Assembly (NCBI GenBank): GCA_963920705.1
Contig: OY987228.1
Coordinates: forward strand, 2,496,159 to 2,560,158
DNA: 64,000 bases
DNA from: Odiellus spinosus
Taxonomy: Eukaryota; Arthropoda; Arachnida; Opiliones; Phalangiidae
Direction of reading: 5' to 3'
The notes beneath the pieces were generated by a model that made no database searches, was not told the origin of the DNA, and saw only the letters and a program-made list of their open reading frames with translations. The position numbers were made by a program, and so were the translations under genes. This document shows positions 62,294 to 64,000 of this stretch, in pieces; position 1 is the stretch's first letter; each line of letters begins with the position of its first letter.

Positions 62294-64000
62294 TTAGAAA
62301 TAATTTAGATTTGTTAGACACCCATACCGCAATGAAACGTATGTTTTTTCTCCGATTTCGTATTTATCTACCATGTGGTAATTGGTAAATTTCCCGGCTT
62401 CAATAATTTTAAATTGACATTGCTCGCCAGATGAAATTTCATAACTATGTAATCGTTTTGAAAAAACTTCGCAGTGAGAGAGAGTTCCAACGATTATTAA
62501 ACGGTTGTCTACAGAGAAAATATACTTAATTTCGAAAAGCGTTGGTTCTCGGGATCTACTTAGTTTGTAAACAAAAAGGTTTCCTATCGCAAACTGAATG
62601 CTATCATAAGTTGCGCTTCTTACGGAGTATAATTGTTTTGGAATATCAGGGCTGAGTTGATTTTGTATTGCCGCTGGTAACGTCAATTGATCAACTAATG
62701 ACCCTAATGACGTTTTCTCAATACAAGGGGATCTTTCTGACAGCCAATTATAACACTGGTAAAACTGGTGTTTGCAGGATAGAGTTTTCGTAATGTTTCT
62801 GAAATTTTTGCAATTCTGAGCAATGGATTTGAAATAAGAATGTTTACTTTCAAACCTTATGCATGATATATGCCGTAAGGGACCAAACTTCCTAATACAA
62901 TGCGCGTAATGAATCAAGTAGTGAAATTTAGGAGTAAAAAAATTGTTACCGCATACTTGCCCAACGTGTTTGAGAAAATTTTCAATAAGGTTTTCTATAA
63001 TAGGTAAACTATTTTCCGGTATGGAAGGGGCGAATAAATAATCGCAGATTTCTCTTAATTCGAGATACAAGTCCCAGTAATGATTATCGTCGTCAATAAA
63101 ATCAATTAGAATAAGAGGTAACAGCCTATACAGACAAAACATTTCAGTGGCAGTGCCTTTCAATTGGCCATTACCCAGAATTGCATTTCGAATTTGGATT
63201 TGAGGACGATTTGTTTCTGATTTTCCGTAAGGAAAATCGCAAAGTTTTCGATTAAAAACATCCAGACTTAATCCACGCGTGGAAATTAAATCCGATAGCA
63301 CTAGTTTAAGAATTTTGGTAATGACACCTTGCAAATCATGCATTATGTCAACAGGGAGCTGTTTTGTTAAATCAAAATACTTAAGTTTTAATAACGGGCT
63401 CTCAGACCGCACCCCGTAAATTGACCCCTCTTTTTCGTCCAAAGCTAAGCATTCTAAGTGGTAAAGATGCCGATTCATTGTCCTAGGTTCAACCTGCAAT
63501 TCGGAAAATGTTTCTGCTATCTCTGTTTTATCCGTCATACAAAATCGACAAATCCTACCGGAATTGAAACACGTGTTTAATCCAGCGAGTTTATGCAATC
63601 CTAAATTGTCTCCAGAAAATATACTGACGAATCCAAGTACAAATTGATCTAGGCATTTTGCAAAGATGCCTTCTGTCGATAGTTTTTCCAAATCGAACAA
63701 TAAGGGTCGAAATATATCGTGCCATCCAAATTCATCAGCGTCTTTTGATTTTGCGAGAAATATCAAATGGATGTCGCTCAGTTTGGTTCTATACTGATTT
63801 TTCCGGTTTAATATTGAAAAATAGGATCCAATAATTTTCTGTTTCCCTCTTTTTGACCCAATGGGATTAACAACTTCAAATTCGTCGATGTACAACTGAA
63901 GTTGAATGGTTTGAGGATCAAAGTTATTGTTCTCAATTATTTGTTTCGATATTTCCCCCTGTTTAAAATGAGCGATTACATTTTTGGGAATGTTTCTCGT
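62294..64000 (-). CDS. Second CACTA-like transposase (5' partial at window edge)
   Basis: The frame is open from base 64000 to TAA at 62294; the apparent start at 63895 is a TTG, so coding continues beyond the window. It shows LYIDEFEVVNPIGSKRGKQK (D-x-F in place of the usual D-G), FVSIFSGDNLGLHKLAGLNT and CRFCMTDK. It continues with LPVDIMHDLQGVITKIL (D-x-M-H-D), FTPKFHYLIHYAHCIRKFGP and RFESKHSYFKSIAQN. This is the order of another animal EnSpm/CACTA-type transposase lineage, clearly different from the 52626-55947 protein. No stops or shifts occur in the visible 569 codons. Its 3' flank, 20 bases after the stop codon, is where the 11.9-kb element begins. Confidence 0.75.
   Translation of the reverse strand, partial: TRNIPKNVIAHFKQGEISKQIIENNNFDPQTIQLQLYIDEFEVVNPIGSKRGKQKIIGSYFSILNRKNQYRTKLSDIHLIFLAKSKDADEFGWHDIFRPLLFDLEKLSTEGIFAKCLDQFVLGFVSIFSGDNLGLHKLAGLNTCFNSGRICRFCMTDKTEIAETFSELQVEPRTMNRHLYHLECLALDEKEGSIYGVRSESPLLKLKYFDLTKQLPVDIMHDLQGVITKILKLVLSDLISTRGLSLDVFNRKLCDFPYGKSETNRPQIQIRNAILGNGQLKGTATEMFCLYRLLPLILIDFIDDDNHYWDLYLELREICDYLFAPSIPENSLPIIENLIENFLKHVGQVCGNNFFTPKFHYLIHYAHCIRKFGPLRHISCIRFESKHSYFKSIAQNCKNFRNITKTLSCKHQFYQCYNWLSERSPCIEKTSLGSLVDQLTLPAAIQNQLSPDIPKQLYSVRSATYDSIQFAIGNLFVYKLSRSREPTLFEIKYIFSVDNRLIIVGTLSHCEVFSKRLHSYEISSGEQCQFKIIEAGKFTNYHMVDKYEIGEKTYVSLRYGCLTNLNYF

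Overview
This window is eukaryotic: AT-rich, with introns bounded by GT/AG, long non-coding stretches, micro- and minisatellites, and many transposable elements of animal type. I see no clear single-copy host housekeeping gene. The mix of Polinton, Penelope-like, hAT, animal CACTA-like and Helitron elements, plus scattered CCTAACCTAACC motifs, suggests an invertebrate, most likely an arthropod. That is an inference, and no species can be named from the sequence.

Layout. 1-1.45 kb: end of a Ty3/gypsy-type Pol (integrase GPY/F module), a PHD finger and an adenain-like protease fragment. 1.5-3.7 kb: remnant of an uncharacterised exonuclease-like family and a decayed hAT transposase. 3.8-4.56 kb: 5'-truncated Penelope-like element with a GIY-YIG domain, minus strand. 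4.6-6.2 kb: small ORFs, including a duplicated Cys-rich exon. 6.2-15.5 kb: mostly non-coding, with foldback elements, a palindrome cluster, direct repeats, one small basic ORF (11.7 kb) and two large adjoining satellites with 25-bp and 26-bp units (13.0-14.7 kb). 15.5-16.4 kb: decayed unknown gene.

17.9-27.6 kb is a decayed Polinton/Maverick (adintovirus-like) block on the minus strand: packaging ATPase, a BIR (IAP-type) protein, protein-primed DNA polymerase B, a three-exon unknown gene split by an inserted element, an integrase N-terminus and an unknown gene. 27.6-33.0 kb holds two direct copies of a 2.1-2.4 kb segment encoding small, very basic repetitive proteins. 33.3-35.3 kb has unassigned ORFs. 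35.9-37.8 kb is a decayed Helitron Rep-helicase. 38.2-42.9 kb is a large broken member of an invertebrate family with a PIN/XPG-like nuclease domain.

44.04-47.53 kb is a nearly intact hAT element with perfect 15-bp terminal inverted repeats and an 8-bp target duplication. Its right end was copied again by a later tandem duplication. 50.34-62.27 kb is the most interesting object: an apparently complete 11.9-kb CACTA-like element. It has inverted end blocks, inverted 22-bp minisatellites just inside both ends, an intact three-exon transposase on the minus strand and a divergently transcribed six-exon coiled-coil/BEN-domain gene on the plus strand. It sits about 20 bp downstream of the stop codon of a second, different CACTA-like transposase that runs off the right edge.
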